Positions 1 to 9,546 of a DNA stretch of 64,000 bases are shown in pieces. This stretch comes from an uncultured Pseudodesulfovibrio sp. (GTDB lineage: Bacteria > Desulfobacterota > Desulfovibrionia > Desulfovibrionales > Desulfovibrionaceae): NCBI RefSeq assembly GCF_963662885.1, contig NZ_OY760059.1, positions 186,001 to 250,000 on the forward strand, read 5' to 3'. The notes beneath the pieces are model-generated. The model was not told the origin of the DNA. It saw only the letters and a list, made by a program, of their open reading frames with translations, and searched no databases. Every line of letters starts with the position of its first letter. Within the stretch, counting starts at the first letter, position 1. Made by a program: the position numbers and the translations under genes.

Positions 1-162
1 ATCGAGTCCGTCATGAAGTTCGAGGCCGAATTCCTGGAGTTCATGCGCAACGCCAAGTCCGCCGTTCTCAACTCCATCGCCGAGAAGGAAAAAATCGACG
101 ACGCCGTCGAAGCCGACCTGAAGGCCGCTATCGAAGAGTTCAAGAAAGGCTTCAGCGCTTAA
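1..162 (+). CDS. atpA: ATP synthase F1 subunit alpha, C-terminal end (partial)
   Basis: The first 53 codons of the window form an open frame ending in TAA at 160-162. The peptide is helical and charged, ending in FKKGFSA, which fits the C-terminal tail of the F1 alpha subunit. The start lies outside the window. The identification rests mainly on position: it sits 16 nt before the gamma subunit gene in the standard order alpha-gamma-beta-epsilon. Confidence 0.9.
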   Translation: MESVMKFEAEFLEFMRNAKSAVLNSIAEKEKIDDAVEADLKAAIEEFKKGFSA

Positions 163-178
163 CTTAAGGGGTAATTGA

Positions 179-1060
179 ATGGCTTCGTTAAGAGACGTCC
201 AGAACCAGATCACTGGCGTCAAGAAAACCAAGCAGATCACCAAGGCCATGAACATGGTGGCCTCGGCAAAACTGCGCAACGCTCAGGAGCGTATCGAACG
301 CTTCCGTCCGTATGCGAACAAGTTTTACGAGATGCTGGGTGACTTGGCGGCCGGTGCCGACGAATCGGTACACCCGCTGCTGGAAACCCGTGAAGAAGTG
401 AAGACCGTGGGTATCATGGTCGTCACCTCCGACCGAGGACTGTGTGGCGCGTTCAATATCAATATCATCAACACCGCCAAGAGGCTGGCCGACGCCAAGG
501 CAGCCGAGGGCAAAACGGTCAAGATGTGGTGCATCGGCAAAAAGGCGCGCGACGCCTTCCGCAAGCTCGATTACGAGATTGTGCGTGCCGAAGCCGACGC
601 CATGACCAACTTCGACTTCACCCTGGCCTCCAGCGTCGGTAACGAGCTGATTGCCGGGTACATCGAAGGCGACCTCGATGAGGTTCATGTTTGCTTCGGC
701 GAATTCCAGAGCATGGCCAAACAGCCGCCCGTCGACCTGATGGTGCTGCCCATGGCCGCCCAGGAAGAGACCGCCAGCGAGGAAGCGTCCGGATCCTCCG
801 GAGACTACTTGTACGAACCGTCCGTAGAGGGACTGCTGGCCGAGCTGCTGCCTCGGTTCATCAAGGTCCAGGTCTACCGCGGCATGCTGGATACCTCGGC
901 ATCCGAGCACGCTGCACGTATGGCGGCCATGGATAACGCCACCAAGGCGTGCGACGAACTGACGAACACCTTGACCTTGCTCTACAACAAGACAAGGCAG
1001 GCTGCCATCACTGGCGATCTCATGGACATTGTCGGCGGCGTGGAAGCGCTGAAAGGATAA
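179..1060 (+). CDS. atpG: ATP synthase F1 subunit gamma
   Basis: 293 residues, the usual length. Gamma is the central rotor shaft of F1 that couples proton flow through F0 to catalysis in the alpha/beta hexamer. The N-terminus (MASLRDVQNQITGVKKTKQI, then TKAMNMVASAKLR) is the conserved gamma coiled-coil start, and the C-terminal helix (ARMAAMDNATKACDELTNTL) is the other diagnostic segment. An insertion around residues 195-210 is acidic and serine-rich. It lies between atpA and atpD in the same operon with short spacers. Confidence 0.97.
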   Translation: MASLRDVQNQITGVKKTKQITKAMNMVASAKLRNAQERIERFRPYANKFYEMLGDLAAGADESVHPLLETREEVKTVGIMVVTSDRGLCGAFNINIINTAKRLADAKAAEGKTVKMWCIGKKARDAFRKLDYEIVRAEADAMTNFDFTLASSVGNELIAGYIEGDLDEVHVCFGEFQSMAKQPPVDLMVLPMAAQEETASEEASGSSGDYLYEPSVEGLLAELLPRFIKVQVYRGMLDTSASEHAARMAAMDNATKACDELTNTLTLLYNKTRQAAITGDLMDIVGGVEALKG

Positions 1061-1076
1061 AAGGGGGCTATGAAAA

Positions 1077-2474
<1,398 letters not shown>

Positions 2475-2486
2475 GCGAGGTAACTC

Positions 2487-2906
2487 ATGGCCACTATGAA
2501 GCTTGAAATTGTCACTCCCGACCGGAAGGTTCTTTCCGAGGACGTGGATTACGTGGGCGCGCCCGGCATCATGGGCGAATTCGGTGTACTGCCGAACCAC
2601 GTTCCTTTCCTGTCCGCACTCGGGATCGGCAATCTTCACTACAAACAAGACGGCAAGGCGTACTACGTCTTCGTCTCCGGTGGCTTCGCCGAAGTCAGCA
2701 ACAACCAGGTCACCATCCTGGCCGAGGTTGCCGAAAAGGCTACGGAGATCGATGTTGAACGCGCCACGAAGGCCAAGGAACGCGCCGAACAGCGCGCCCA
2801 AGCCGCCAAGGAAAAGATCGAGGCAGCCCGCAACCAGGCAGCTCTGAAACGCGCCATCACGCGTATCAACTGCAAGTCCAACGGACAGGGTGCAGGCACC
2901 TGCTAA
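2487..2906 (+). CDS. atpC: ATP synthase F1 subunit epsilon
   Basis: 139 residues. Epsilon is the regulatory rotor subunit that inhibits ATP hydrolysis. The N-terminal beta-sandwich is clear (LEIVTPDRKVLSEDVDYVGA, then PGIMGEFGVLPNHVPFLSAL), followed by an Ala/Glu/Lys-rich helical region (about residues 85-130) typical of the C-terminal helices. It is the last gene of the operon and is followed by a strong terminator at 2934-2966. Confidence 0.97.
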   Translation: MATMKLEIVTPDRKVLSEDVDYVGAPGIMGEFGVLPNHVPFLSALGIGNLHYKQDGKAYYVFVSGGFAEVSNNQVTILAEVAEKATEIDVERATKAKERAEQRAQAAKEKIEAARNQAALKRAITRINCKSNGQGAGTC

Positions 2907-2933
2907 CAACGATCGTTTCCCACACCCGATAAC

Positions 2934-2966
2934 AAAAGGGCGGTTCCTGATGGAACCGCCCTTTTT
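2934..2966 (+). terminator. Rho-independent terminator of the atp operon
   Basis: Perfect stem GGGCGGTTCC / GGAACCGCCC (2938-2947 and 2952-2961) with a 4-nt loop TGAT. It is extended by A-T pairs and followed by a T run at 2962-2966. It lies 28 nt after the atpC stop codon. Confidence 0.93.
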
Positions 2967-3033
2967 CATTGCTTGGTATCGAAAGTCAAATCGGGAAGGC
3001 CTGTACAGGCGAAGCCTTGCCGCTCGGTCCCGA

Positions 3034-4077
3034 TTAAGACAACCCGAGTTTAACCTTGAGCGCGTCCCATACTCTGTCCGTAGTTAGTTCCTGCATACAT
3101 TTGAAGTGTCCCTTGGGGCACTTTTTCGGGCCATGCAGGCCGCATGGACGGCATTCAAGGCCGTCGTTCTGCAGAACCGTGGAGTTTGCCCCACGCGGGA
3201 AGAAGCCGAGTTGTTCCACGGTGGGGCCGAACAGCGCGACCAGCGGAACGTCCTGGGTCCAGGCCAGATGCATGGGACCGGAATCATTGGTCAGGTACGC
3301 ATCTAGCCGCCCGAGATAAGCGGCGAGATCAGGAAGTGAAAGCTGTCCGGCCAGATTGGTCACCCGCAGCGGGTCCGCCTTGGCCCCGTCAATGACCTGC
3401 GCGGCCACCTGCTCCTCGCCAGGTCCGGCAAACACGAGCACGTGTGCGCCCTCGGCTGTGGCCTTGGTTACGATGTCGCTGAAATATTGTACGGGCCAGC
3501 ACTTGGTCGGCCAGGTGGAGCCGGGATGAAGGCCCAACACGGGCCGGTCGAATGCGGAGGTCTCCCAAAAGCGTGCAGCCGCTAGAACCGACTCCTCCGG
3601 CAGGATCAGCCGTGCCTTGGGCGCAGGGCCTGTGATGCCCAGCGGTCTGGCCAACTCCATGAGCCGTTCGATCTCGGCCAGTTCGTTGAAACGGCGATCC
3701 ACGGTCTCGGTGTAGGCCAACCGGTTGTACCACGGATGGGAATACCCGATACGCCGCTTGATGCCTGTGGCACCGGCCACGAGCGCCGATCGCAGGCTGG
3801 TATGGGTGGATATCCACAGATCGAAACCTTCACGCCCGATTTCCCAGCCCAGGCGCACTGCCGCATTCAACGATTTCTGCTTGCCGCGCTTGGCAAAGGG
3901 CCGCACCTGCGTGATTTCGGGTTGCCCCTCGAACACGGATTGAACACCGGCGCGCACGAAAAAATGTATTTCCGCGTCCGAATACCGGTCCTTCAGCGCC
4001 TTGAGCAACGGCAGGGTCAGGACAGCGTCGCCCAAGAAGGCGGTTTGCCAGACACCGATTTTTTTGTATTCCCGCAT
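3034..4077 (-). CDS. Glycosyltransferase family 9 (LPS heptosyltransferase-like)
   Basis: 347 residues. The N-terminus IGVWQTAFLGDAVLTLPLLKAL matches the start of family 9 heptosyltransferases (WaaC/WaaF type), which add heptose to the inner core of lipopolysaccharide at the cytoplasmic face. Other family marks are LHPGSTWPTKCWP at about residues 184-196 and LTNDSGPMHLAW at about 262-273, the sugar-nucleotide binding motif. The Cys-rich end (CRPCGLHGPKKCPKGHFKC) is common in this family. Which sugar it transfers cannot be told. Convergent with atpC; a possible stem (AATCGGG/CCCGATT) lies just after its stop codon. Confidence 0.88.
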   Translation of the reverse strand: MREYKKIGVWQTAFLGDAVLTLPLLKALKDRYSDAEIHFFVRAGVQSVFEGQPEITQVRPFAKRGKQKSLNAAVRLGWEIGREGFDLWISTHTSLRSALVAGATGIKRRIGYSHPWYNRLAYTETVDRRFNELAEIERLMELARPLGITGPAPKARLILPEESVLAAARFWETSAFDRPVLGLHPGSTWPTKCWPVQYFSDIVTKATAEGAHVLVFAGPGEEQVAAQVIDGAKADPLRVTNLAGQLSLPDLAAYLGRLDAYLTNDSGPMHLAWTQDVPLVALFGPTVEQLGFFPRGANSTVLQNDGLECRPCGLHGPKKCPKGHFKCMQELTTDRVWDALKVKLGLS

Positions 4078-4166
4078 AGGGGGTAGATGTAGCCTGTCGG
4101 ACAGGTTCAGGCAACATCTTGATCAACGGGCGGCCAACGGCTACTGTCTATCGCAAGGAGCACACC

Positions 4167-4406
4167 ATGAAATACATCATGTTCGAAGACTTTTCCGGCG
4201 CACCCGTGCCTGTCATATTCCCCAGCCGCATCAACTTCGACGAGATGCGCGAGCAGATGCCGTATACCACTGCCCTGTCCGCAGGTTACATCACCCTGAC
4301 CGAAGAGGGCGTCCGCTGCCATGGCCAGTCCAAATCGCTGCAGATCGAAGCCAGGGCAGAAGACGCCGCCATCATCCAAACCAAATTCGAAGACGCCGAG
4401 AGCTAG
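4167..4406 (+). CDS. Small conserved-type protein of unknown function
   Basis: 79 residues from the ATG at 4167, which is preceded by AAGGAG seven bases upstream. An in-frame start 48 nt further up lacks a ribosome binding site. The sequence begins MKYIMFEDFSGAPVPVIFP and ends in an acidic tail. No cysteines, membrane segment or catalytic motif is visible. I do not recognise the family. It stands alone between a divergent glycosyltransferase and a convergent flavoprotein gene. Confidence 0.7.
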   Translation: MKYIMFEDFSGAPVPVIFPSRINFDEMREQMPYTTALSAGYITLTEEGVRCHGQSKSLQIEARAEDAAIIQTKFEDAES

Positions 4407-4482
4407 CGACAGACAGCCTCCTGCGGTTTGCGGCCTCTTGCGCCTCTTTCCGCACGGCACGCTCTACAGATTGATCCGACAT

Positions 4483-4526
4483 GAAAAAATTCGGGCCGAC
4501 ACGTTTTCGCGTGTCGGCCCGAATTC
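4483..4526 (-). terminator. Strong terminator of the flavoprotein gene (minus strand)
   Basis: A 16-bp perfect stem (AATTCGGGCCGACACG at 4488-4503 with its complement at 4510-4525) and a 6-nt loop. Read on the minus strand it ends in a run of T (A run at 4484-4489 on plus), 27 nt beyond the stop of the flavoprotein gene at 4553. Confidence 0.88.
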
Positions 4527-4552
4527 TATGGACAGGAAGGAGATCGACGAGA

Positions 4553-5203
4553 TCAGCCCTGGTAGCCCTTGGCCAACCGCGCGCCGAGTTCCCTGGCCGC
4601 CTGACAGTCCTTGGGGAACTGCTCCTCATGCTGGCGGGCCTTGGCTTCCTTGTCGAAGCCGGTTTCGTACTTGTCGTAGTCGCTGTACTGGCTCGTGTTC
4701 ATGGACAGCAGCAACTCACAGCTCCCGAAATGGCGGGCCAGAAAAGCCCGGGTCCGCTCAAAGGTGACAGGGTATCCCAGGGGCTCGAGCAAGCTTTCCG
4801 GAACGTTCATGGTGTAGATCAGTCCGGTCGGGATCTTCCTCGGGAAATGCGAATTGTCGTAGTCCGCGTAGTTGAGGTACGGGAACTGAACCCGCTCCAG
4901 AAACGCCCGAGTGCAGGCCGACTCCGTTCCGTAATACACCGGGGAGCCGACCAGCAACGCATCTGCCTCGCGGACACGTTCCAGCACCGGCTTGAGTTCG
5001 TCCTTGACCGCGCACACACCGATTTCCTTGCGGTTCAGCCTCTTGCAGGCGAAGCAGCTCGAACATCCCTTGAAATCGAGATCATACAGGTTTACCAGCT
5101 CCACCTCGGCCCCGGCTTCGCGGGCGCCCTCCAGGGCATGCTCGACCATGGTCGCGGTGTTCCATTTCTTTCTCGGACTGCCGTTGAAGGCCATCAGTTT
5201 CAT
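4553..5203 (-). CDS. Flavodoxin-fold NAD(P)H-dependent FMN reductase / iron-sulfur flavoprotein-like
   Basis: 216 residues. The N-terminus MKLMAFNGSPRKKWNTATMV is the FMN phosphate-binding loop of the NADPH-dependent FMN reductase family. It is followed at about residues 46-65 by a cysteine cluster (GCSSCFACKR, later GVCAVKDEL) seen in iron-sulfur flavoproteins, and SPVYYG at about 90 contacts the flavin. Role inferred: electron transfer or reduction of small electrophiles. The ArsR-type regulator gene 139 nt upstream, on the same strand, is a plausible controller. It is related in fold to the protein at 20462-21037. Confidence 0.85.
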   Translation of the reverse strand: MKLMAFNGSPRKKWNTATMVEHALEGAREAGAEVELVNLYDLDFKGCSSCFACKRLNRKEIGVCAVKDELKPVLERVREADALLVGSPVYYGTESACTRAFLERVQFPYLNYADYDNSHFPRKIPTGLIYTMNVPESLLEPLGYPVTFERTRAFLARHFGSCELLLSMNTSQYSDYDKYETGFDKEAKARQHEEQFPKDCQAARELGARLAKGYQG

Positions 5204-5342
5204 ACAGACTCCTTGTTCGCGCGGCTTGGCCGCATAGGTTTGGTTATTTTAGACTTCACGAATTATCGAAGATATAAGCCAAAAAAAATGGAACGTCATA
5301 TGTATCGCCACGATTGTTCACGTGGGATTAACGCAATCCGTC

Positions 5343-5684
5343 CTACCCGTTCAGTACATGGCGCAGCTTGTCCGCGGCTTCCTGGTCCACCCAGAAGAGC
5401 ACGGTCTTGGCCTCGCGTTTCATGTGTATGAGCCCGGCCTCGCGCAACTCCTTGAAGTGATGCGACACCGTGGACGGAGCCAGACCGAACCGTTCGGCAA
5501 ACCCGCACTGGCAGTTGCGGAACTCTTCGGGCGACTTGGCCACCGACTTGCAAACGCAGGAGGCAAGCTCGCGGTAGATACGCAAACGATGGGGATTCGA
5601 CAGCGCCTTGAACATGCGCGCCATCTGTTCAAGCTCGTCTTCCGTGGTTACGACGGTCGCGTTTTCGGGCTTTGACTTCGACAT
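5343..5684 (-). CDS. ArsR/SmtB-family transcriptional regulator
   Basis: 113 residues from the ATG at 5684; the frame extends upstream only to a TTG at 5720, and neither start has a good ribosome site. The winged helix-turn-helix is clear: ARMFKALSNPHRLRIYREL, then FAERFGLAPSTVSHHFKELREAGLI with the recognition helix around residues 70-85. Cysteines in CVCKSVAKSPEEFRNCQC could bind metal or sense redox state, but this is not the ELCVCDL metal site of classical ArsR. It probably controls the flavoprotein gene immediately downstream. Confidence 0.88.
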   Translation of the reverse strand: MSKSKPENATVVTTEDELEQMARMFKALSNPHRLRIYRELASCVCKSVAKSPEEFRNCQCGFAERFGLAPSTVSHHFKELREAGLIHMKREAKTVLFWVDQEAADKLRHVLNG

Positions 5685-5765
5685 GTTTCGAAAGCTACTG
5701 CGGACTGACCGCTTAGTCAACCAGTGCGGTATTTGCTTGTTCTTTAGCCGGAAAAACAGCGATAT

Positions 5766-6485
5766 TTAGCGGAACCAGGCAGGAACGTAACGGTTGCCAC
5801 GGCTGACTTCGTTCTCAAGCCGTTGGTAATCAGGCTCGAAACCGGCCACGCAGGCCCAGTACGCCGGGGAGTGGTTCATGTGGCGGGTATGGCAAAGCTC
5901 ATGCAGGAGCAGGTGGTCCACCAGCCGAGGCGGCAGGAACAGGAGCTTGGCGTTCAGCGAGATGGTTCCGCGCGACGAGCAACTGCCCCAGCGGGTCTTC
6001 TGCCGCCGCACGCGCAGGGCCGAATACTTCATTCCTGTCTGTTGGCTGGCCCGGTCGAGCCACGGCAGGAGCACCTCGCGCGCCTTCTTCACGGTGTGAG
6101 CGCGCAGCTTCTCCAGGATCGGTTCCCGGTCGGCCAGTGGTCCGGCCACCTGCCATCGCGCCGCGTTCTCCACCAGCCGAATCGCGCCCGGCCGATCGAG
6201 ATAATCCACCCTCACGGTGCGTTCCCAGGCCAAGTATTCGATAACATCGGGCAGTTCGGGCGCTGCGCCGAAGAGATCAGTCCCGGCGGCAACCATGCGG
6301 TCCCTCGTGCGTTCGATCCAGGCCCGCTTCTCCTCGAGAATGGGCCGCACAAGGGAAGGGTCGAATCGTCGGGGCGTGACCACTTCGAGCCCACGCCCAG
6401 GCACCAGCTTCACGAGCACCCGCTTGGCACGCGGGTTGGCCTTTATGGCCAGGGGAAGCCCGGCGAACTGAAGCGGTTCGCTCAC
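5766..6485 (-). CDS. YgjP-like (DUF45) zinc metallopeptidase-type protein
   Basis: 239 residues from a GTG start at 6485 that overlaps the stop of the DUF523 gene by 4 nt (GTGA); GGAGG lies ten bases upstream. The frame stays open far upstream on this strand, but that part overlaps the neighbouring genes and is spurious. The signature is near the C-terminus: RRQKTRWGSCSSRGTISLN, then HLLLHELCHTRHMNHSPAYW, which contains the HExxH zinc motif with a third ligand downstream. Family known as DUF45/SprT-like; substrate unknown. Translationally coupled to the DUF523 gene. Confidence 0.88.
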   Translation of the reverse strand: MSEPLQFAGLPLAIKANPRAKRVLVKLVPGRGLEVVTPRRFDPSLVRPILEEKRAWIERTRDRMVAAGTDLFGAAPELPDVIEYLAWERTVRVDYLDRPGAIRLVENAARWQVAGPLADREPILEKLRAHTVKKAREVLLPWLDRASQQTGMKYSALRVRRQKTRWGSCSSRGTISLNAKLLFLPPRLVDHLLLHELCHTRHMNHSPAYWACVAGFEPDYQRLENEVSRGNRYVPAWFR

Positions 6486-6913
6486 TCGGCCAAATCCTCC
6501 TCGGAACGCACGACAATGCCGTGCTCCTTGAGGATACGTGCGAAGAAGCCGTCGCCCTCCACACGCGTGGAGGTGAAGGTCCCGTCGTAGATCACCCCTG
6601 ACCCGCAGGACGGGGAGCGCGCCTTGAGCACCGCTTCGCGGCAACCCATGAGAAGAGCCAGGCGCAGCCCCTCCTCGGCGCCGCGCTCGAACTCGGCGGT
6701 ACGGTCCACGCCGTCGGCGTCCACCACCTTGTCGCCGAGGATTTCGCACGCTCTGCGCGGGGTGGGGAGGCCGCCATGGACCTCCGGGCAGAAGGGAACG
6801 GCAAGCCCCCGGCGGACCAGATCCACCACGGGCTCGAAGGACTCTACCTGGCCGTTGTAGCGGCAATGGATGCCCGCCAGACAGGCGGACACGAGAATGG
6901 GGGTATCGGGCAT
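6482..6913 (-). CDS. DUF523 family protein
   Basis: 143 residues. The N-terminus ILVSACLAGIHCRYNGQ and the C-terminal ARSPSCGSGVIYDGTF are the two diagnostic motifs of DUF523 (YbbK-type) proteins, with conserved cysteines that suggest metal or iron-sulfur binding. PFCPEVHGGLPTPR sits in the middle. Function not established. First gene of a two-gene unit with the metallopeptidase at 5766-6485; the two overlap by 4 nt. Confidence 0.9.
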   Translation of the reverse strand: MPDTPILVSACLAGIHCRYNGQVESFEPVVDLVRRGLAVPFCPEVHGGLPTPRRACEILGDKVVDADGVDRTAEFERGAEEGLRLALLMGCREAVLKARSPSCGSGVIYDGTFTSTRVEGDGFFARILKEHGIVVRSEEDLAE

Positions 6914-6992
6914 GGGCGGATTCTACACTTGATCTTTGCGGGGTCCAAGCCCTATTGTTTTGCTCCCCCACCCAACCAAGGACTCCAATCGC

Positions 6993-8147
6993 ATGACGGA
7001 CGCATACAAGAAACGGCGCATGTACATCTTCCTGCTGGTGCTGGTCGTCTGTACCGGCGCAGCCTTCCAGGGATGGCGCACCCTGCTCAACAACTTTGCC
7101 GTGGAAGTGGCCGGTCTGGACGGCCTGGGCATGGGCGTGGTCCAGTCCGTGCGCGAGGTACCCGGCTTCCTCGCCCTGCTGGCCATCTACATGATCCTGA
7201 TCATCTCCGAGCACCGGCTGGCCGCCCTGTCCGTGGTCGTGCTCGGCCTGGGCGTGGGACTTACCGGACTGATGCCCTCGCTGGGGGGACTCGTCTTCAC
7301 CACCCTGCTCATGAGTTTCGGTTTCCACTACTACGAAACCATGAACCAGTCCCTGACCCTGCAATATTTCGACAGGACCGAAGCTCCGGTGGTCATGGCC
7401 AGGTTGCGATCCATCACCGCCCTGACCAACATCACCGTGGGCGCAATCATATACTTTCTGGCCAAGGCGCTGGGCTACACCGAGATGTTCGCCCTGCTCG
7501 GCGGCGTGGCCGTGGCAGCGGGGCTGTGGGGCCTGACCCGCGATCCCTCCCGGACCGACCTGCCGCCCCAGCTCAAGAAGATGACCTTCCGCTCCCGCTA
7601 CTGGCTCTACTACGCCCTGACCTTTCTGAGCGGCGCCCGGCGGCAGATATTCACGGTCTTCGCCGTGTTCCTGCTGGTCACCAAGTTCGGCTACTCCATT
7701 CAGCAGGTGACCATCCTGTTCGTCTGCAACAACGTCATCAACTACTTCGCCAACCCGATCATTGGGCGCTCCATCAACAAGTTCGGCGAACGCTCCGTCC
7801 TGACCGTGGAGTACACCGCTCTGGCGGTCATCTTCCTCGGCTACGCCCTGACCGAAAGCCCGTTGCTGGCGGCCGGTCTCTACATCCTCGACAATATCGT
7901 CTTCAACTTCGCCATCGCCATCAAGACCTTCTACCAAAAGATCGCCGACCCGCAGGACATCGCCTCGGGCATGGCCGTGGGCTTCACCATCAACCATATC
8001 GCTGCCGTAATCGTGCCGATCACCGGCGGCCTCATCTGGATGGCCGACTACAAGCTGGTTTTCCTGGTGGCCGTTGGCCTGTCTCTGGCCTCCCTGGGGC
8101 TGGCCCAGCTGGTCACGGGACAGATCCGGGACCGCGAACAGAACTGA
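6993..8147 (+). CDS. Major facilitator superfamily permease
   Basis: 384 residues from the ATG at 6993 (AAGGA upstream); an in-frame ATG at 6936 has no ribosome site. About 11-12 hydrophobic segments alternate with short loops, for example residues 10-27, 55-75, 82-105, 150-165 and 290-315. The polypeptide splits into two halves around residues 200-215, as in MFS carriers. No substrate-specific motif recognised. It is divergent from the DUF523 gene (79 nt apart) and appears monocistronic. Confidence 0.82.
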   Translation: MTDAYKKRRMYIFLLVLVVCTGAAFQGWRTLLNNFAVEVAGLDGLGMGVVQSVREVPGFLALLAIYMILIISEHRLAALSVVVLGLGVGLTGLMPSLGGLVFTTLLMSFGFHYYETMNQSLTLQYFDRTEAPVVMARLRSITALTNITVGAIIYFLAKALGYTEMFALLGGVAVAAGLWGLTRDPSRTDLPPQLKKMTFRSRYWLYYALTFLSGARRQIFTVFAVFLLVTKFGYSIQQVTILFVCNNVINYFANPIIGRSINKFGERSVLTVEYTALAVIFLGYALTESPLLAAGLYILDNIVFNFAIAIKTFYQKIADPQDIASGMAVGFTINHIAAVIVPITGGLIWMADYKLVFLVAVGLSLASLGLAQLVTGQIRDREQN

Positions 8148-8187
8148 TGTAGTTCTTCCTCTCCAGCCTCCGCCATGCAGGGCGGAA

Positions 8188-8216
8188 TTATTTGGAAGAC
8201 AAGGGAATCTTATAAT
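8188..8216 (+). promoter_or_regulatory. Probable sigma-70 type promoter of the response-regulator operon
   Basis: A perfect -10 hexamer TATAAT at 8211-8216 is preceded, 17 nt upstream, by a weak -35 (TTATTT, 8188-8193). It lies 75 nt ahead of the start codon at 8291. Pattern match only. Confidence 0.4.
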
Positions 8217-8290
8217 CCTCCCCTTCCGCGTCTTCTTGTACGGTATATCGGGAAAATGCCTTTCCGCACCGGAACAAGGAACGCAATCCG

Positions 8291-9544
8291 ATGAAAAAAA
8301 TACGCCTGCTATTTGTAGACGACGAAAGCAATGTTCTTGCCGCGCTGCGCCGAATGTTGCGCAACAAAAGAGACCACTGGGACATGGTCCTGGTCAATTC
8401 GGGCCAGGCCGCCCTGGATACGCTCGAAGAGAGCAGGTTCGACGTCATCGTTTCCGACATCAAGATGCCGGGCATGGACGGTGCCGAGCTGCTCACCCGC
8501 GTGAAGGACTTTTACCCCGGGACCATCCGTATCGCCCTGTCCGGGCAGGTGGACCTGAACGAAGTCATCCGCTCCATCCGCTCCGTGCACCAGTATATTT
8601 CCAAGCCGTGCACGGCCGAAGCCCTGATCGCGCGCATCGAAGGCGCCCTGCTGTCCAAGGAGGTGCTGACCGATCCCGAGATGCTCAAGCTGGTCACCGA
8701 GATCGATGCCCTTCCGGTCATCCCCAAGATATTCCAGGAGATACAGGCCGAACTGGCCAAGCCAGAGCCGTCCATCGAGCGCATCGCGGATTCCATCACC
8801 CAGGATGTGGGACTGATGGCCAAGATCCTCAAGCTGGTCAACTCGCCCTTCTTCGGCCTGCCCACGCATATCGATTCCATGCACAAGGCCATCACCATGC
8901 TCGGGCTCGACACCATCAAGGCCCTGATCCTTTCCACCCACCTGTTCACGGCCTATGACGGCAACGCCCTGTCCGGGCTCAAGCTGAACATGCTCTGGGA
9001 GCACTGCTTCCGTGTGGCCAACATCGCCCGCCTCATCGCCGAATGCGACAAGGCGGACAAGAACGTCATCGTCAATTGCCGCATGGCCGGCCTGCTGCAC
9101 GACGTGGGTAAGCTCATCCTGATCAACTCTTTCCCGGAGCAATACATCCGGGTCCTGGCCTCGGCCCGGGAAAACGGTGGGCCGGTGTGCCGCATCGAGC
9201 GCGAGGTGTTCGGGACCACCCACGCCGAGATGGGAGCCTTTCTCATGGGGCTGTGGGGTATGTCCCATGAGGTGGTCCACGCCATCGGCTACCACCACGA
9301 CCACAGGCCCTCCAACGAATACATCCCCAACGTGGTCACCGCCGCAAACTCCATCGACCATCACTGCGTGGTCTTTCACAAGGACTACTCGCGAATCCGC
9401 ATACGGGAGGACATCGCCCCCCAGCTGTTCGAGGAAAAGCGTCTTCACAAGTGGTTGAACTACATCTACGACCATTGGCAGGATATCGATGACTTCAACT
9501 GCGCCGATGAAAATCTTCTCAACAACATCCTGGACAGGGGGTAG
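8291..9544 (+). CDS. Response regulator with HDOD output domain
   Basis: 417 residues. Receiver domain at residues 1-125: acidic pair in LLFVDDES, phospho-acceptor Asp56 in VSDIKMPGMDG, and conserved Lys in YISKPC. Residues about 140-340 form an HDOD domain (LPVIPKIFQEIQAEL, then DVGLMAKILKLVNSPFFGLP, and MAGLLHDVGKLIL), a metal-independent relative of HD phosphohydrolases usually used as a signalling scaffold. First gene of a three-gene operon; 2 nt separate it from the next start. Likely cytoplasmic, phosphorylated by a partner kinase such as the one at 11705-14308. Confidence 0.9.
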   Translation: MKKIRLLFVDDESNVLAALRRMLRNKRDHWDMVLVNSGQAALDTLEESRFDVIVSDIKMPGMDGAELLTRVKDFYPGTIRIALSGQVDLNEVIRSIRSVHQYISKPCTAEALIARIEGALLSKEVLTDPEMLKLVTEIDALPVIPKIFQEIQAELAKPEPSIERIADSITQDVGLMAKILKLVNSPFFGLPTHIDSMHKAITMLGLDTIKALILSTHLFTAYDGNALSGLKLNMLWEHCFRVANIARLIAECDKADKNVIVNCRMAGLLHDVGKLILINSFPEQYIRVLASARENGGPVCRIEREVFGTTHAEMGAFLMGLWGMSHEVVHAIGYHHDHRPSNEYIPNVVTAANSIDHHCVVFHKDYSRIRIREDIAPQLFEEKRLHKWLNYIYDHWQDIDDFNCADENLLNNILDRG

Positions 9545-9546
9545 CC

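Noticed and set aside
6486..7997. Upstream extension of the metallopeptidase frame to 743 codons
   Set aside because: It overlaps the DUF523 and MFS genes on other frames or strands; the GTG at 6485 with GGAGG gives a normal-length protein.
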